A stretch of 64,000 nucleotides of DNA from Sinorhizobium medicae (lineage in GTDB: Bacteria; Pseudomonadota; Alphaproteobacteria; Rhizobiales; Rhizobiaceae): assembly GCF_007827695.1 (NCBI RefSeq), contig NZ_VITA01000005.1:290799-354798 (forward strand), read 5' to 3'. Of the stretch, positions 1 through 9,175 are shown one piece after another (position 1 is the first letter of the stretch; every line of letters begins with the position of its first letter). Under the pieces are notes generated by a model that was given only the letters and a program-made list of their open reading frames with translations, searched no databases and was not told the DNA's origin. A program made the translations under genes and the position numbers.

Positions 1-1422
1 GATATCGACGATGTCGTCGTCCGATAGCACGGCATCAGCGCTTTCCTGATTGACCATCGTCCGGATTCGATGGCGCACGGACTCGGCCGAGTGGGCATCG
101 CCGTTTTCGGCCGAGCCGATCGACACAGTAAAGAAATATTTCAGCTCGTAGAGCCCGCGCGGGGTCAGCATGTATTTGTTGGACGTCACCCGGCTCACCG
201 TCGATTCATGCATCTTGATCGCATCCGCGACGGTCCTGAGGTTTAGCGGGCGCAGATGGTCGACGCCGTGCATGAGAAAAGCGTCCTGCTGCCGGACGAT
301 CTCGCTTGCCACCTTCATGATCGTTCTGGCGCGCTGATCGAGGCTGCGCGTCAGCCAGTTGGCGTTTTGCAGGCATTCATTGAGGAAGATCTGTTCGCCA
401 CTGCTCTTTCGGCACGAGCGGGATATCTCTGCGAAATATTCGTGATTGACGAGAACGCGGGGCAGGGCGTCCGGATTGAGCTCCACGAGCCAGCCGCCAT
501 CCGGTGCGGTGCGAACCACGGCATCGGGGATGATCGTCTCGAACGAACCGGTTTCGAAGCTGGTGCCAGGTTTCGGATCGAGCTTGCGAATCTCGGCAAA
601 CATGTCGATCAGGTCTTCCTCGTCGACCCCGCAGATCTTTTTAAGGCTCGCGAAATCGCGCCTTGCCAGGAGATCGAGGTTGCCCACGAGCGCCTCCATA
701 GCCGGATCGAGGCGATTGCGGGCGCGCAACTGAAGGCCAAGGCATTCCCCAAGGGTGCGCGCAAAGACGCCCGGCGGGTCGAACTGCTGCAGGACGTCGA
801 GTACGCGCGTCACGTCCTCGCTTGCCGAGCCGAGCCGCTCCGCCGTCTCGGCGAGATCGGCGTGCAGATAGCCGGCATCATCGAGCTGATCGATGAGATA
901 CTGGGCGATCAGGCGGTCGGAGGCCGATCCAAGAGCAAAGGGAAGCTGCTCGATGAGCGCCTCCCTCAATGTCTTGCGGCTGGCAACGAAATCGTCGAGA
1001 TCATAACTTTCGCCGTCGCTCGCGCCCGGCATAGACTTCCATTGGCCGAGCAGCTCGGGCGCATCCGCCCGCTGCGGAGTCGTGTCGTCCGGGAAGACGT
1101 TGGCGAAGTCGGAGTCGAGGCCATCGCTGAGCCTCTCGCCGGATCTCGACGTGGCGCTGTCGTAAACATCGCCCTCGCCTGCCCCTTCGTCGATTTCGCT
1201 GCCGGCCTCCTCCGGCTGAGGTCCTGAATCCCCGCGCTCCGCCGTGCTTGCCTCATCGGACGGCGATTGGACCTCCAGCAGCGGGTTCTTTTCGATCTCT
1301 TGCGCGATGAACTGGGTGAGCTCCAGATGATTCATCTGCAGCAGCTGGATCGACTGCATCAGTTGCGGCGTCATGACCAGCGACTGCGACTGTCTTAAAT
1401 GAAGGCTGGCGGACAAGGCCAT
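1..1422 (-). CDS. rpoN: RNA polymerase sigma-54 factor RpoN (3' end outside window)
   Basis: Alternative sigma factor that directs core polymerase to -24/-12 promoters, used for nitrogen assimilation, dicarboxylate transport and nitrogen-fixation genes. The frame runs from an ATG at 1422 off the left edge, giving 474 codons. Visible are the glutamine-rich activator-interacting N-terminus (MTPQLMQSIQLLQ near residue 17), the acidic region II, the core-binding domain and the helix-turn-helix (LRTVADAIKMHESTVSR near residue 395). The C-terminal RpoN box lies outside the window. It is transcribed away from lptB, which is upstream on the same strand, as is usual in rhizobia. The family is about 500-525 aa, so roughly 50 residues are missing only because of the window edge. 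Confidence 0.97.
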   Translation of the reverse strand, partial: MALSASLHLRQSQSLVMTPQLMQSIQLLQMNHLELTQFIAQEIEKNPLLEVQSPSDEASTAERGDSGPQPEEAGSEIDEGAGEGDVYDSATSRSGERLSDGLDSDFANVFPDDTTPQRADAPELLGQWKSMPGASDGESYDLDDFVASRKTLREALIEQLPFALGSASDRLIAQYLIDQLDDAGYLHADLAETAERLGSASEDVTRVLDVLQQFDPPGVFARTLGECLGLQLRARNRLDPAMEALVGNLDLLARRDFASLKKICGVDEEDLIDMFAEIRKLDPKPGTSFETGSFETIIPDAVVRTAPDGGWLVELNPDALPRVLVNHEYFAEISRSCRKSSGEQIFLNECLQNANWLTRSLDQRARTIMKVASEIVRQQDAFLMHGVDHLRPLNLRTVADAIKMHESTVSRVTSNKYMLTPRGLYELKYFFTVSIGSAENGDAHSAESVRHRIRTMVNQESADAVLSDDDIVDI

Positions 1423-1610
1423 GCTGACGCGACGCTCCCGTCAAAATCTTCGAGGCCGCGTCTGTTGGACGTGCGGCGCTTTACTTGGCCCAAAAATTGC
1501 TTATTAGACGGGTTTGGTCAAGCGCAGACACCACGGTCCCGCGCGTTTCAGCGGCTGGCGGGCCGATCCTGGGTATGCACGCGCCCGAAGCGCCTTTCGG
1601 GCAAGACCCG

Positions 1611-2423
1611 TCAGAGGCTGAAATTGTCGCCGAGATAGAGCCTGCGTACGTCGGGATTGGTGACGATGTCGTTGGCGCGTCCATGCGTCAGCACTTCGCC
1701 GGCATGGATGATATACGCCCGGTCGATCAGGCCGAGTGTCTCGCGCACATTGTGGTCGGTAATGAGCACGCCGATGCCGCGTGAGGTCAAATGGCGCACA
1801 AGCGCCTGGATGTCGGCGACGGAGATCGGGTCGACGCCCGCGAAGGGCTCGTCGAGCAGCATGAAGGTTGGGTCGGTCGCGAGTGCACGGGCGATTTCAA
1901 GGCGCCGCCGCTCGCCGCCCGAAAGCGCAATCGCCGGTGACGTGCGCAAATGCGTGATCGAAAATTCGCCAAGCAGGTCGTTGAGCTTGCTCTCCCGGCG
2001 TTCGACATTGTTGTCGTGAACCTCGAGCACGGCGCGTATGTTCTCCTCGACCGTCAACCCGCGGAAGATCGAAGCCTCTTGCGGAAGATAGCCGACGCCG
2101 AGCCGCGCCCGGCGGTACATCGGCATCGTCGTCACATCGTTGCCGTTGATCTCGATCGAGCCCTCGTCAACGGGCACCAGACCGGTGATCATGTAAAAAC
2201 AGGTCGTTTTGCCCGCACCGTTCGGACCCAGCAGGCCGACAGCTTCGCCACGGCGCACGACGAGCGAGACACCGTTGACGACACGTCGCGAGCGGTAGGA
2301 CTTCGTCAGGCCGCGGGCTATCAGCGTGCCGTCATAGCGGGTTTTGTCGACCGCGCGGGCAGCTGTGGCTGCCGCCGGCGGCTTTTTGCCCCGTTTGCGT
2401 TTGTGGAGGAAAGGAATCTGCAC
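1611..2423 (-). CDS. lptB: LPS export ABC transporter ATP-binding protein LptB
   Basis: Cytoplasmic ATPase of the LptB2FG complex that extracts lipopolysaccharide from the inner membrane and pushes it along the Lpt bridge. The 270-aa protein has Walker A GPNGAGKT (66-73), the signature LSGGE (167-171), Walker B FMLLDEP (187-193) and the H-loop His224. A lysine/arginine-rich N-terminal extension of about 30 residues precedes the ABC fold and is longer than in enterobacteria. It follows lptA by 12 bp on the same strand and precedes rpoN, the common lptC-lptA-lptB-rpoN arrangement. Confidence 0.96.
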   Translation of the reverse strand: MQIPFLHKRKRGKKPPAAATAARAVDKTRYDGTLIARGLTKSYRSRRVVNGVSLVVRRGEAVGLLGPNGAGKTTCFYMITGLVPVDEGSIEINGNDVTTMPMYRRARLGVGYLPQEASIFRGLTVEENIRAVLEVHDNNVERRESKLNDLLGEFSITHLRTSPAIALSGGERRRLEIARALATDPTFMLLDEPFAGVDPISVADIQALVRHLTSRGIGVLITDHNVRETLGLIDRAYIIHAGEVLTHGRANDIVTNPDVRRLYLGDNFSL

Positions 2424-2435
2424 GAGCGGTCTATG

Positions 2436-2996
2436 TCAGTTCGTCTTGCGGGACTGCGGATCGAGTTGGATCTGTACGCGGCCGCCGCAGGCGTCCAGCT
2501 GCGCTTCGCCCGTGTTCATTTGGACGTTCAACTGGCAGCCGACGAAGACGTTTTTGCCTTCCGAAAGCACGACTTTCTCGCCCTTGAGCACGATCGTCTG
2601 GTTGGTCAGGTTGACGATGCCGCTTTCGCCCGTCGCCTGCTGTGTACCGGAGCTGAGGAATACCTTGTTATTGACCTCGATCCGGTCGATGTCGGCGTTG
2701 CCGCTGGTGACCGAACCGCCGCCCGCCTTGTAGAAGACCGTCATGTTGCCGGCCTGCAGCGTCGTCGTGCCCTGGACGACCTTCACATTGCCGGTAAAAA
2801 TCGCCTTGCTCTCGGGATCCTTGATCTCCAGCTTGTCGCTCTCGATCTGGATCGGCTGGTCGTTGGAAAGCTGGAGGCCCTGCATGCGGCTGGAGGTTGC
2901 CTGCGCGAAAGCGGCGGAAGCAATGAGAGAAGCGCCGAGCCCGGCCACGGCCAGAGCGGCTGAAATCCTAAAAAGAGCGGCAGGTTTGACCGACAT
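2436..2996 (-). CDS. lptA: Periplasmic LPS transport protein LptA
   Basis: Periplasmic beta-jellyroll protein that forms the bridge carrying lipopolysaccharide from LptC to the outer-membrane LptDE complex. The 186-aa product starts with a signal peptide (hydrophobic residues about 9-28, probable cleavage after ASAAFA near 31) followed by an OstA/LptA domain covering most of the rest, with its typical repeated beta-strand pattern. It lies between lptC and lptB, which fixes its identity within the OstA family. Only 31 bp separate it from lptC, so the three genes are probably one transcript. Confidence 0.93.
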   Translation of the reverse strand: MSVKPAALFRISAALAVAGLGASLIASAAFAQATSSRMQGLQLSNDQPIQIESDKLEIKDPESKAIFTGNVKVVQGTTTLQAGNMTVFYKAGGGSVTSGNADIDRIEVNNKVFLSSGTQQATGESGIVNLTNQTIVLKGEKVVLSEGKNVFVGCQLNVQMNTGEAQLDACGGRVQIQLDPQSRKTN

Positions 2997-3027
2997 GGCT
3001 GCAGGGGATCCTGTTCTTGGCGTCCGG

Positions 3028-3699
3028 TTATTTCGCGGTTTTGCGGATGGCGCTGGGTTCGATGTTGACCCTTACCATACCTTCAAATGTTACAACACGT
3101 CCCTTATCCGTCATTCGCAGCTTCTGCGCAATGATCGATCCGCCCGTCATGCTGATGGCAATCGGGTGTTTCGTCTCCATTTCGCCGGCATTGATGTCCA
3201 GATAGGCGGATTGGAAATCGGCAATGACGCCATTATTCATGGAAATCGTGAACGGCGCGTTCATATCGAGCGTATTTGCGCCGCGATCGTAAACGCCGCT
3301 TTGCGCATCGACCGTCGCGATCAGCGTGTCGTTGACAGGCATCTCCGCATGAATGGTTTCAAGCGTGATGATATTGGGATTGGCAATATCCTGAAGCGCT
3401 CGCTGAGCCTTCATCGAATAGCTGATATCCTGCTTGTTGCGGCCGGATATCGCGGGGTTCTGCATGACGATCTTGCCGTTCTCGATCGTTGCCGTCTCGA
3501 GCTGCAGCTCTTCGGGCAGAAATGCGCGCACGAAAGAAACGGCTGCGAAGACCAAGGCGATCAGGCCGGCGATCAGCGGAAGGATGACTTTCAGGCGCTT
3601 TACGCGCGCCGAATGCCGAGCCGCCGAAGCATAAGCATCGGCAGAACTCGTACCCGATTCGGCAAAGGTTGCGGGGAATCGCGCTTCGTTCAGCATCAA
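3028..3699 (-). CDS. lptC: LPS export protein LptC
   Basis: Bitopic inner-membrane protein that receives lipopolysaccharide from LptB2FG and hands it to LptA. The 223-aa product has a cytosolic N-terminus, one transmembrane helix (about 37-59, VILPLIAGLIALVFAAVSF) and a periplasmic LptC/DUF1239 beta domain. The assignment rests on this topology plus the immediate lptA-lptB context. It is the first gene of the minus-strand lpt group; its upstream region faces sppA across 374 bp of non-coding DNA. Confidence 0.9.
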   Translation of the reverse strand: MMLNEARFPATFAESGTSSADAYASAARHSARVKRLKVILPLIAGLIALVFAAVSFVRAFLPEELQLETATIENGKIVMQNPAISGRNKQDISYSMKAQRALQDIANPNIITLETIHAEMPVNDTLIATVDAQSGVYDRGANTLDMNAPFTISMNNGVIADFQSAYLDINAGEMETKHPIAISMTGGSIIAQKLRMTDKGRVVTFEGMVRVNIEPSAIRKTAK

Positions 3700-4073
3700 G
3701 AGCCTGTCAGTTCCGTCAGACCTCGGTCAGACCGAGGGGATATACATACATCGGCGTAAGCCGTGGTGAATATGGTTGTTTCACTGCCGTCCGGCAATGG
3801 CGCGGCGAAACTTTGCGTTGTAAAACACATGTCGCCGCAGAATTCCGCCGGGCACGATCTACTCCAGGCCGCGCCGGACCCCAAGCGGTTTATTGCAGAC
3901 AGTCAGTTCGTGCATCGGTTCGCGCATATTCTCGATGCAGGGCCGCGGCACTTTGAGCCGCTTGCCCTAAATCGCGTTCGACATAGAGACATGTAGTAGC
4001 TTGCCGCGGCTGAGGCAGATAGCATGTTCCGCAGGAAACTGACAGAACACCGCATCAGAAATCGGAGACACCC
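3700..4073. other. Non-coding gap between lptC and sppA
   Basis: This 374-bp divergent intergenic region must carry the promoters of lptC (minus) and sppA (plus). The only clear structure is a perfect 7-bp inverted repeat at 3721-3737 (CCTCGGT, 3-base loop, ACCGAGG), about 22 bp upstream of lptC. It has no following T-run, so it is not an obvious terminator. A 77-codon open frame on the plus strand has no ribosome binding site or recognisable motif, and I do not call it. Confidence 0.5.
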
Positions 4074-5033
4074 ATGGACGAACTCGCCATAGCCGACCGC
4101 CGCAGCCTGCGCAGAAAGCTGAGCTTCTGGCGTTGGGCGGCGGCGGCCGTTCTCTTCGCCGGCGGCCTTGCCCTGTTTGCCTTTTCCGGCTGGGGCGATG
4201 TGACGGAGCGCGCCCGCGATCACGTTGCGCGCGTCGCCGTCACAGGTTTGATCCAGGACGACCGGGAACTGGTCGAGCGGCTGGAACGGATTGCCGAGAA
4301 CCAGTCAGTCAAGGCATTGATCGTGACGATCTCGTCCCCGGGGGGCACGACCTATGGGGGTGAGGTCATATACAAGGCGGTCCGCAAGGTGGCCGCCAAA
4401 AAACCGGTGGTCTCGGACGTGCGCACGCTTGCCGCGTCGGCAGGCTACCTGATCGCGCTCGCGGGCGACCGTATCGTCGCCGGCGAGACGTCGATTACCG
4501 GTTCGATCGGCGTCATCTTCCAATATCCCCAGGTCAAGACCCTGATGGACAAGCTCGGCGTGTCGCTCGAATCGATAAAGTCGAGGCCCCTCAAGGCCGA
4601 GCCCTCGCCGTTCCATCCTCCGAGCGACGAGGCGAGGGCCATGATTCAGGCGATGATCGACGACAGCTACGGATGGTTCGTCGACCTGGTGGCGGAGCGG
4701 CGCAAACTGCCGCGGGCGGAAGCGCTCGGCCTTGCGGATGGTCGGATCTTCACCGGCCGGCAGGCACTGGAAGGCAAGCTCGTCGACGAACTCGGCGGCG
4801 ATGATGAAATCAGGGCTTTCCTGGCCGAAAGGAAGGTCTCGAAGGACCTGCCCGTCCTCGATTGGGAAGCTCCGAGCAGCACGCTGTCTTTCGGCCTCGG
4901 CTCGCTCCTGGCCGAAGCCGTCAAGGCGTTGGGATATGAGGCTTTTCCGGCAATGAAGGGCCTCGAAAAGACCGGCCTGGACAAGTTGTTTCTTGACGGT
5001 CTTCTTTCGGTTTGGCAGGTTGAAGGGCAATGA
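4074..5033 (+). CDS. sppA: Signal peptide peptidase SppA (S49 family)
   Basis: Membrane-anchored serine protease that degrades signal peptides left in the membrane after secretion. The 319-aa protein is the short form of the family. It has an N-terminal transmembrane anchor (about 21-40) and a single S49 domain with Ser122 in ASAGY as the likely nucleophile and Lys174 (RPLKAEP) as the likely general base, the Ser/Lys dyad of the family. A GGAGA sequence lies 6 bases before the ATG. ihfB follows about 100 bp downstream on the same strand. Confidence 0.93.
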   Translation: MDELAIADRRSLRRKLSFWRWAAAAVLFAGGLALFAFSGWGDVTERARDHVARVAVTGLIQDDRELVERLERIAENQSVKALIVTISSPGGTTYGGEVIYKAVRKVAAKKPVVSDVRTLAASAGYLIALAGDRIVAGETSITGSIGVIFQYPQVKTLMDKLGVSLESIKSRPLKAEPSPFHPPSDEARAMIQAMIDDSYGWFVDLVAERRKLPRAEALGLADGRIFTGRQALEGKLVDELGGDDEIRAFLAERKVSKDLPVLDWEAPSSTLSFGLGSLLAEAVKALGYEAFPAMKGLEKTGLDKLFLDGLLSVWQVEGQ

Positions 5034-5135
5034 GGAAGGCGTGTGTGCTACCCGCGTCACGAGGCCGTAGCTGCAGGCGAGCCTTCCCGTATTCACAAAC
5101 GCAGACAAAACAAGCAAAAAACCAAGGGGGCGAAC

Positions 5136-5447
5136 GTGATCAAGTCTGAACTGGTGCAGATTGTGGCGGCGCGCAATCCGCATCTCTACCACCGCGATGT
5201 CGAGAACATCGTCAATGCGGTACTCGATGAGATCACGGATGCGCTTGCTGCCGGAAACCGCGTGGAGCTACGCGGTTTCGGCGCATTTTCGGTGAAGAAC
5301 CGCCCTTCGCGGTCCGGTCGCAACCCGCGTACCGGCGATTCCGTCTTCGTCGAAGAGAAGTGGGTGCCCTTCTTCAAAACCGGCAAGGAATTGCGTGAGC
5401 GGCTCAATCCGGGCATGAACGGCAACGACAACGGGGAAGACGATTGA
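5136..5447 (+). CDS. ihfB: Integration host factor subunit beta
   Basis: DNA-bending protein that pairs with IHF-alpha; it helps sigma-54 activators contact promoters and acts in replication and recombination. The 103-aa product has the HU/IHF fold with the DNA-binding arm motif GRNPRTG (61-67), including the intercalating Pro64. I chose the GTG at 5136 rather than an ATG further upstream because it follows a strong AAGGGGGCG ribosome binding site and gives the usual family length beginning IKSELV. The extra 31 upstream codons resemble nothing. The acidic tail (GNDNGEDD) is typical of alphaproteobacterial IhfB. Confidence 0.95.
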   Translation: MIKSELVQIVAARNPHLYHRDVENIVNAVLDEITDALAAGNRVELRGFGAFSVKNRPSRSGRNPRTGDSVFVEEKWVPFFKTGKELRERLNPGMNGNDNGEDD

Positions 5448-5626
5448 GGAGAGTCGCGTAGGAATTCAGGGCCTCCTCGCGGGTGCCGATACCCGCGCCC
5501 GTTCGAAAGCACGCCGCTTCGATTGAAACAGGGTGGCCCGCTTTACGTCTTTTTTGCATGCATGTCGTTTGCGCAAGCTGCCCCATCCGGGGGACATGCA
5601 TTAACTTTCATGGTCGGAGCGGGTGC

Positions 5627-5971
5627 ATGCTCAAGAAACTCATCAACATCGTCGTTTTCGTGCCGCTGGGAGTGCTGCTGATCATATTGAGCGTGGCCAA
5701 TCGCCAGACGGTAACGCTCGCGCTCAATCCGTTCGAACCGTCCGACAGCCTGCTGTCGGTCTCGGCGCCCTTTTTCGTATTCCTCTTTCTCGCAGTGATT
5801 CTGGGGCTCGTCCTCGGCGCCGCGGCAACCTGGTTCACTCAGGCGAAATATCGGCGCCGTGCGCGCAGTGAGGCAAGCGAGGCGGTGAAATGGCATCGCG
5901 AGGCGGAAAAGCAGCGCAGCCAGGCGGAGAAGCTGGCGACGCAGGCGAGCCTGCCCGCGCCGCAGGGCTGA
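5627..5971 (+). CDS. lapA: Lipopolysaccharide assembly protein A domain protein (LapA/DUF1049)
   Basis: Small inner-membrane protein of the LapA family, linked in E. coli to control of LPS synthesis. The 114-aa product has two transmembrane helices (about 5-23 and 46-68) joined by a short loop, then a basic, alanine/glutamate-rich cytosolic helix (about 75-110) that is probably a coiled coil. I chose the ATG at 5627, preceded by GGAGCGGG, because the family begins with the first hydrophobic helix; the open frame extends 48 codons further without homology. In many rhizobia this gene sits between ihfB and trpF, but here trpF is absent and a convergent gene follows after 15 bp. Confidence 0.85.
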   Translation: MLKKLINIVVFVPLGVLLIILSVANRQTVTLALNPFEPSDSLLSVSAPFFVFLFLAVILGLVLGAAATWFTQAKYRRRARSEASEAVKWHREAEKQRSQAEKLATQASLPAPQG

Positions 5972-5986
5972 GGTTGGCGACGCGCC

Positions 5987-6445
5987 TCAGCTTGCCGCCT
6001 GGGCCTCGCCGCTGACGGCAAGGTTGAAGTCTGCGAAGAATTGCTGGGCGAGCTTGCGCGCCGTAGAATCGACGAGGCGCGAGCCAAGCTGGGCAAGCTT
6101 GCCGCCGATCTCCGCCTTGACATCGTAGCGAAGCACCGTTTCGGCGCCCTCGTCCACAAGCGTGACGTCAGCCCCGCCCTTGGCGAAACCGGCTATTCCG
6201 CCCTTGCCCTCGCCGGATATGGTGTAGCTCGCGGGGGGATTGAGGTTTGACAGAACGACCATGCCGGTGAAGGAAGCGGAAACAGGGCCGATCTTGATCT
6301 TGACCACGGCCGCAAGCTCCGTCGGCGATATCAATTCGAGAGACTGGCAGCCGGGAATGCATCGCTTCAGAATGTCTGCATCGTTCAGGCCACGCCAAAC
6401 CGCTTCGCGGCCGGCCGCGATACGTTCCTCTCCGCTCATATTCAT
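5987..6445 (-). CDS. CoxG-like SRPBCC domain protein
   Basis: A 152-aa SRPBCC-fold protein of the CoxG (carbon monoxide dehydrogenase subunit G) family. CoxG proteins anchor or help mature molybdenum CO dehydrogenases, but many members are orphans of unknown role. Family features include SGEERIAAGREAVW at the N-terminus, a central GKGGIAGFAKGGADV stretch and the conserved LGSRLVDSTARKLA helix. The ATG at 6445 was chosen because GGGAGG lies 7 bases upstream. No coxL, coxM or coxS gene lies in the window, so a role in CO oxidation cannot be claimed. It converges with lapA. Confidence 0.8.
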   Translation of the reverse strand: MNMSGEERIAAGREAVWRGLNDADILKRCIPGCQSLELISPTELAAVVKIKIGPVSASFTGMVVLSNLNPPASYTISGEGKGGIAGFAKGGADVTLVDEGAETVLRYDVKAEIGGKLAQLGSRLVDSTARKLAQQFFADFNLAVSGEAQAAS

Positions 6446-6616
6446 GCCGGTCCTCCCGTTAACTCTTCCTGACGATCTTCGCAATCGGAAACGGCTTTGC
6501 CAAGAGCACCGGCGATGCTATTTGCAGGCTGAGCAAGCCCGCGTCCGGTTCGGATCGGGAGGCAGGGGTCGGGAACGGCTGCGCCGAATGGTTGAGCAAC
6601 GTCCAAGGATCAGCGC

Positions 6617-7774
6617 GTGAAGGAAAAAGATCGGCGATCGAAGAACGCCTCCGTGACGGCGGCGAAGAGCCGGGGCGCCGAGGCGCGCGGCGGCCGTCAT
6701 GAGCAAAGGCTGCCGCCAGCAAAAAGCGCAGGGCCCGCGGCGAGGACCGGATCAAAGACGGGGGCAGGAGGGCCATCGCTGAAACCGGCACCGCGCAAGG
6801 CCGAGCGGACCTCCGCCCAGAACAGCGCCCCGTTGCGCCGCCTTGAACTCAGGACCGGGGAGAAGCCTGCCGAGACGGTGCCGCTGATCCTCGCGACCGC
6901 CGCCACCGGCGGCTATCACCTGATCGATAGCGGCGATGGCGAGAAGCTCGAGCAATATGGCCCCTATCGCATCGTCCGTCCGGAGGCCCAGGCGCTCTGG
7001 CCGAAGGCCCTGTCTGCATCCATCTGGGAAAAAGCCGATGCGGTCTTCACCGGCGATACGGAAGAGGACGGGATGGGTCGCTGGCGGTTCCCGGGGGATG
7101 TTCTCGGCGAGACCTGGCCGATGCAGCTCCTGGACACGGATTTCCTCGGCCGGTTCACATCCTTCCGCCATGTCGGCGTCTTTCCGGAACAGCTCGCCCA
7201 CTGGTCGTGGATGCGGGACCAGGTTGCCGGCGCCGGCCGGCCCCTGAAGGTTCTCAATCTCTTCGGCTATACCGGCGTTGCTTCGCTCATCGCGGCGAAG
7301 GCGGGTGCGGAAGTAACCCATGTCGATGCCTCGAAAAAAGCGATCGGCTGGGCGCGCGAGAACCAGGCAATGGCGCGAGCCGAGAAGCTGCCAATCCGCT
7401 GGATCTGCGACGATGCCATGAAATTCATCCAACGGGAGGAGCGGCGCGGCAGCCGCTACGACGTCATCCTCACCGACCCGCCGAAGTTCGGCCGCGGCCC
7501 GAACGGCGAGGTTTGGCAACTGTTCGATCATCTCGCGGCGATGCTGGACGTCTGCCGCGAGATCCTGTCACCGGACGCGCGGGGCCTCGTGCTCACCGCC
7601 TATTCGATCCGTGCCAGCTTCTATTCGATTCACGAGCTCATGCGGGAGACCATGCGCGGGCGCGGCGGGCGGGTGGAATCGGGCGAACTCATCATTCGCG
7701 AGGGCGGTCTCGACGGCGCCAGGCCGGGCCGGGCGCTCTCGACCTCCCTCTTCAGCCGCTGGGTACCGAAATGA
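6617..7774 (+). CDS. Class I SAM-dependent rRNA methyltransferase, RlmI-like
   Basis: Predicted S-adenosylmethionine-dependent RNA methyltransferase related to the RlmI/RlmK group (Methyltrans_SAM fold); the exact target base is unknown. In 385 aa the SAM-binding motif LNLFGYTG lies at 213-220, the acidic motif VDAS at 236-239 and the catalytic-type motif DPPKFG at 287-292. The first 70-75 residues are a basic, low-complexity extension (K, R, A, G-rich) before the family fold begins near LRRLELRTGE, so the true start could be internal. Its stop overlaps the next methyltransferase start by 4 bp (ATGA), which points to coupled translation. Confidence 0.85.
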   Translation: MKEKDRRSKNASVTAAKSRGAEARGGRHEQRLPPAKSAGPAARTGSKTGAGGPSLKPAPRKAERTSAQNSAPLRRLELRTGEKPAETVPLILATAATGGYHLIDSGDGEKLEQYGPYRIVRPEAQALWPKALSASIWEKADAVFTGDTEEDGMGRWRFPGDVLGETWPMQLLDTDFLGRFTSFRHVGVFPEQLAHWSWMRDQVAGAGRPLKVLNLFGYTGVASLIAAKAGAEVTHVDASKKAIGWARENQAMARAEKLPIRWICDDAMKFIQREERRGSRYDVILTDPPKFGRGPNGEVWQLFDHLAAMLDVCREILSPDARGLVLTAYSIRASFYSIHELMRETMRGRGGRVESGELIIREGGLDGARPGRALSTSLFSRWVPK

Positions 7775-8631
7775 CCAACGACAGAAGCGACCATGGCACC
7801 CCACGCGTAGGGCAGGTGAAGGAGGTCACCAGCCTCACCAACCCGATCATCAAGGATATCCGGGCGCTGGCGCAGAAGAAGCATCGCGACGAGACGCGCT
7901 CCTTCATAGCCGAAGGACTGAAGCTCGTCATAGATGCGCTCGATCTCGGCTGGAGGATCAGGACGCTCGTCTATGCCAAGGCGGCGAAGGGCAAGCCTCA
8001 GGTCGAGCAGGTGGCGGCGAAAACCGTGGCGAGAGGCGGGCTCGTCCTCGAGGTCAGCGAGAAGGTGATCTCCGCCATTACCCGGCGCGACAATCCGCAA
8101 ATGGTTATCGGCATCTTCGAGCAGCGCTACCAGCCGCTCAAGGATATCCATCCGCGGGAGGGCGAGACCTATGTCGCGCTCGATCGGGTGCGCGATCCGG
8201 GCAATCTCGGCACGATCATTCGCACGGCCGACGCGGCCGGCGCTTCCGGAATCGTTCTTGTCGGCGAGACCACCGATCCCTTTTCGTTGGAGACAGTTCG
8301 GGCAACCATGGGTTCGGTCTTCGCCATGCCGCTCGCACGGGCGAATGCGGAGGATTTCCTGCGTTGGCAGCGAGCAGCGGGCGTTCAGGTTGTGGCGACA
8401 CATCTGGCTGGCTCCGTCGACTATCGGACGATCGACTACAAATCGAAGCCTGTCGTGCTTCTGATGGGTAACGAGCAGGCGGGCCTGCCGGTGGAACTGG
8501 CGCGGGAGGCCGGTGCACTCGCGCGCATCCCGCAGTCGGGACGTGCCGACTCGCTCAATCTCGCCATTGCGACCGGTATCATGCTGTTCGAGGCACGGCG
8601 CCATCTTCTCTCGCTGGATGAGGGCCGATAA
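7771..8631 (+). CDS. TrmH/SpoU-family RNA 2'-O-methyltransferase
   Basis: SPOUT-class enzyme predicted to methylate ribose 2'-OH groups in rRNA or tRNA. The 286-aa protein has an N-terminal substrate-binding domain, then SPOUT motif 1 ([13 protein letters not shown]), motif 2 ([10 protein letters not shown]) and motif 3 ([17 protein letters not shown]), which form the trefoil knot and SAM site. The start at 7771 overlaps the preceding stop (ATGA); the frame is open for 188 more codons upstream, but that stretch lies inside the previous gene. It is linked to lspA by a one-base overlap, so methyltransferase, SpoU and lspA are probably co-translated. Confidence 0.9.
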   Translation: MTNDRSDHGTPRVGQVKEVTSLTNPIIKDIRALAQKKHRDETRSFIAEGLKLVIDALDLGWRIRTLVYAKAAKGKPQVEQVAAKTVARGGLVLEVSEKVISAITRRDNPQMVIGIFEQRYQPLKDIHPREGETYVALDRVRDPGNLGTIIRTADAAGASGIVLVGETTDPFSLETVRATMGSVFAMPLARANAEDFLRWQRAAGVQVVATHLAGSVDYRTIDYKSKPVVLLMGNEQAGLPVELAREAGALARIPQSGRADSLNLAIATGIMLFEARRHLLSLDEGR

Positions 8632-9128
8632 TGCAGGAACGAACGCTGTTCTCGCGGCCGCTCCCGATTGCGCTCTTCATCCTGACCGCGCTCGCCGCCG
8701 ATCAGTTCATAAAATATCTGGTCGAGGCGTTTCTGCCATTCCAGCAGGGCGTGCCGGTCGTGCCGATGCTCGCCCTCTACCGCACCTATAATTACGGTGT
8801 CGCCTTCTCGATGCTGTCAGGCATGGAGGGCTGGTTCATCGTCGGCATTCGCCTGGGTGTCGTCACCTTCGTGCTCTGGCTCTGGCGCCGCACGCCGAAA
8901 GACCGTTTCTTCGCCCATCTGGGTTACGCCATGATCATTGCCGGCGCGCTCGGCAACCTCGTCGACCGGCTGCTTTTCGGCTATGTCATCGATTATATCC
9001 TGTTCTACACGGCGACCTGGTCCTTCGCCGTCTTCAACCTTGCGGACAGCTTCATCACCGTCGGCGCCGGCGCGATCATTCTCGATGAGCTGCTACAAGC
9101 GAAAAAGGAACGGTCGCTAAAACTTTAG
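8631..9128 (+). CDS. lspA: Lipoprotein signal peptidase (signal peptidase II)
   Basis: Inner-membrane aspartyl protease that removes the signal peptide of prolipoproteins after lipidation by Lgt; Lnt, also in this window, acts in the next step. The 165-aa protein has four transmembrane helices and the family motifs NYGVAFS (54-60), GNLVDR with catalytic Asp112 and FNLADS with catalytic Asp139. The ATG shares its A with the stop codon of the SpoU gene. Length and motifs are complete. Confidence 0.96.
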   Translation: MQERTLFSRPLPIALFILTALAADQFIKYLVEAFLPFQQGVPVVPMLALYRTYNYGVAFSMLSGMEGWFIVGIRLGVVTFVLWLWRRTPKDRFFAHLGYAMIIAGALGNLVDRLLFGYVIDYILFYTATWSFAVFNLADSFITVGAGAIILDELLQAKKERSLKL

Positions 9129-9175
9129 ACGTCGGCTGAAGGCATTCGGAAGGCTCGCCATGGTAGTCCGCGGGC

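Noticed and set aside
3763-3996. 77-codon GTG-started frame in the lptC-sppA gap
   Set aside because: No ribosome binding site, no motif, and codon use unlike the neighbours.
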